Source: an uncultured Odoribacter sp. (GTDB lineage Bacteria > Bacteroidota > Bacteroidia > Bacteroidales > Marinifilaceae). From it: a stretch of DNA of 5,334 nt. Location of the stretch: contig URJC01000203.1 in the NCBI GenBank assembly GCA_900548135.1, positions 1 to 5,334 of the forward strand, given 5' to 3'. The first letter of the stretch is position 1, and each line of letters opens with the position of its first letter. Under the pieces are notes generated by a model. That model had not been told where the DNA came from. It worked only from the letters and a program-made list of their open reading frames with translations, and did no database searches. The translations under genes were made by a program, and so were the position numbers. Below, piece after piece: positions 5,093 to 5,334 of the stretch.

Positions 5093-5334
5093 ATGGTTAG
5101 AGGAAAATTATTGTTTTTCTTGTGGGGAATACTGTTTCCTTTCGTCTTGCAGGCCGGTAAGGCTAAGTTGTTGCCTTATCCGCAAAAATGTATCTTCACC
5201 AACGGACAATTTGTTTTTGGGAATGTGAGGTTGGAGACAGTTGCTTTGCCTGAAAAATGGAAGATTTTTATAACAGAAAGGGGAGGTATTGCAGATCAGC
5301 GTACAGTAAGGCATATTACTGTAAGATTGGTGCC
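5093..5334 (+). CDS. Probable GH20 beta-N-acetylhexosaminidase, N-terminal fragment
   Basis: Only the first 80 codons are in the window; the frame stays open to the right edge. Residues 1 to about 20-24 form a signal peptide (basic VRGK, then a hydrophobic core, ending near LQAGKA). The following KLLPYPQKCIFTNGQFVFG (25-43) resembles the start of the non-catalytic N-terminal domain of GH20 hexosaminidases, where an LLPYPQ/LIPYPQ-type strand precedes a short beta-rich fold. The catalytic barrel with its Asp-Glu pair lies outside the window, so the enzyme call rests on this short segment and on context. The ATG is only four bases after the nanH stop, showing one transcript. Bacteroides genomes commonly pair a sialidase with hexosaminidases: sialic acid is removed, then exposed GlcNAc or GalNAc is cleaved. 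Another secreted glycosidase with a similar N-terminal domain is possible. Confidence 0.68.
   Translation, partial: MVRGKLLFFLWGILFPFVLQAGKAKLLPYPQKCIFTNGQFVFGNVRLETVALPEKWKIFITERGGIADQRTVRHITVRLV

Overview
The window looks like chromosomal DNA from a gut-type Bacteroidota (Bacteroidales) bacterium. The protein sequences are Bacteroides-like, especially the sialidase. No gene start has a clear Shine-Dalgarno sequence; the leaders are AT-rich. Matches to the Bacteroidetes -7 element (TAnnTTTG) lie upstream of several genes. The species cannot be fixed from sequence reading alone.

Layout: (1) positions 1-919, minus strand, a ten-helix EamA/DMT-family permease whose last codons run off the left edge. 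(2) 920-1042, a divergent intergenic region with a perfect 6-bp inverted repeat placed over the expected -33 regions of both genes. (3) 1043-1750, plus strand, a complete pirin-family cupin protein. (4) 1751-1867, a short convergent gap. (5) 1868-2950, minus strand, a complete DNA polymerase IV (dinB). (6) 2951-3456, about 500 nt with no convincing protein gene but many inverted and direct repeats, including a clear intrinsic terminator on the minus strand that has no known gene in front of it. (7) 3457-5088, plus strand, a complete secreted GH33 sialidase (nanH). (8) From 5093 to the right edge, plus strand, the first 80 codons of a secreted protein that looks like the N-terminal domain of a GH20 beta-N-acetylhexosaminidase, four bases after nanH.

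The right part is the start of a host-glycan operon: the sialidase removes terminal sialic acid and the hexosaminidase would then remove exposed N-acetylhexosamine. The permease, pirin and dinB genes are ordinary single genes with no evident link to the glycan operon. No mobile element, CRISPR array, tRNA or rRNA was seen.

The protein-coding content is conventional and I see no new protein system. The stretch most worth a second look is 3028-3300: an orphan minus-strand terminator, a perfect 8-bp hairpin and three copies of a short repeated motif together suggest an unannotated small structured RNA between dinB and nanH. This is an inference from structure, not proof.
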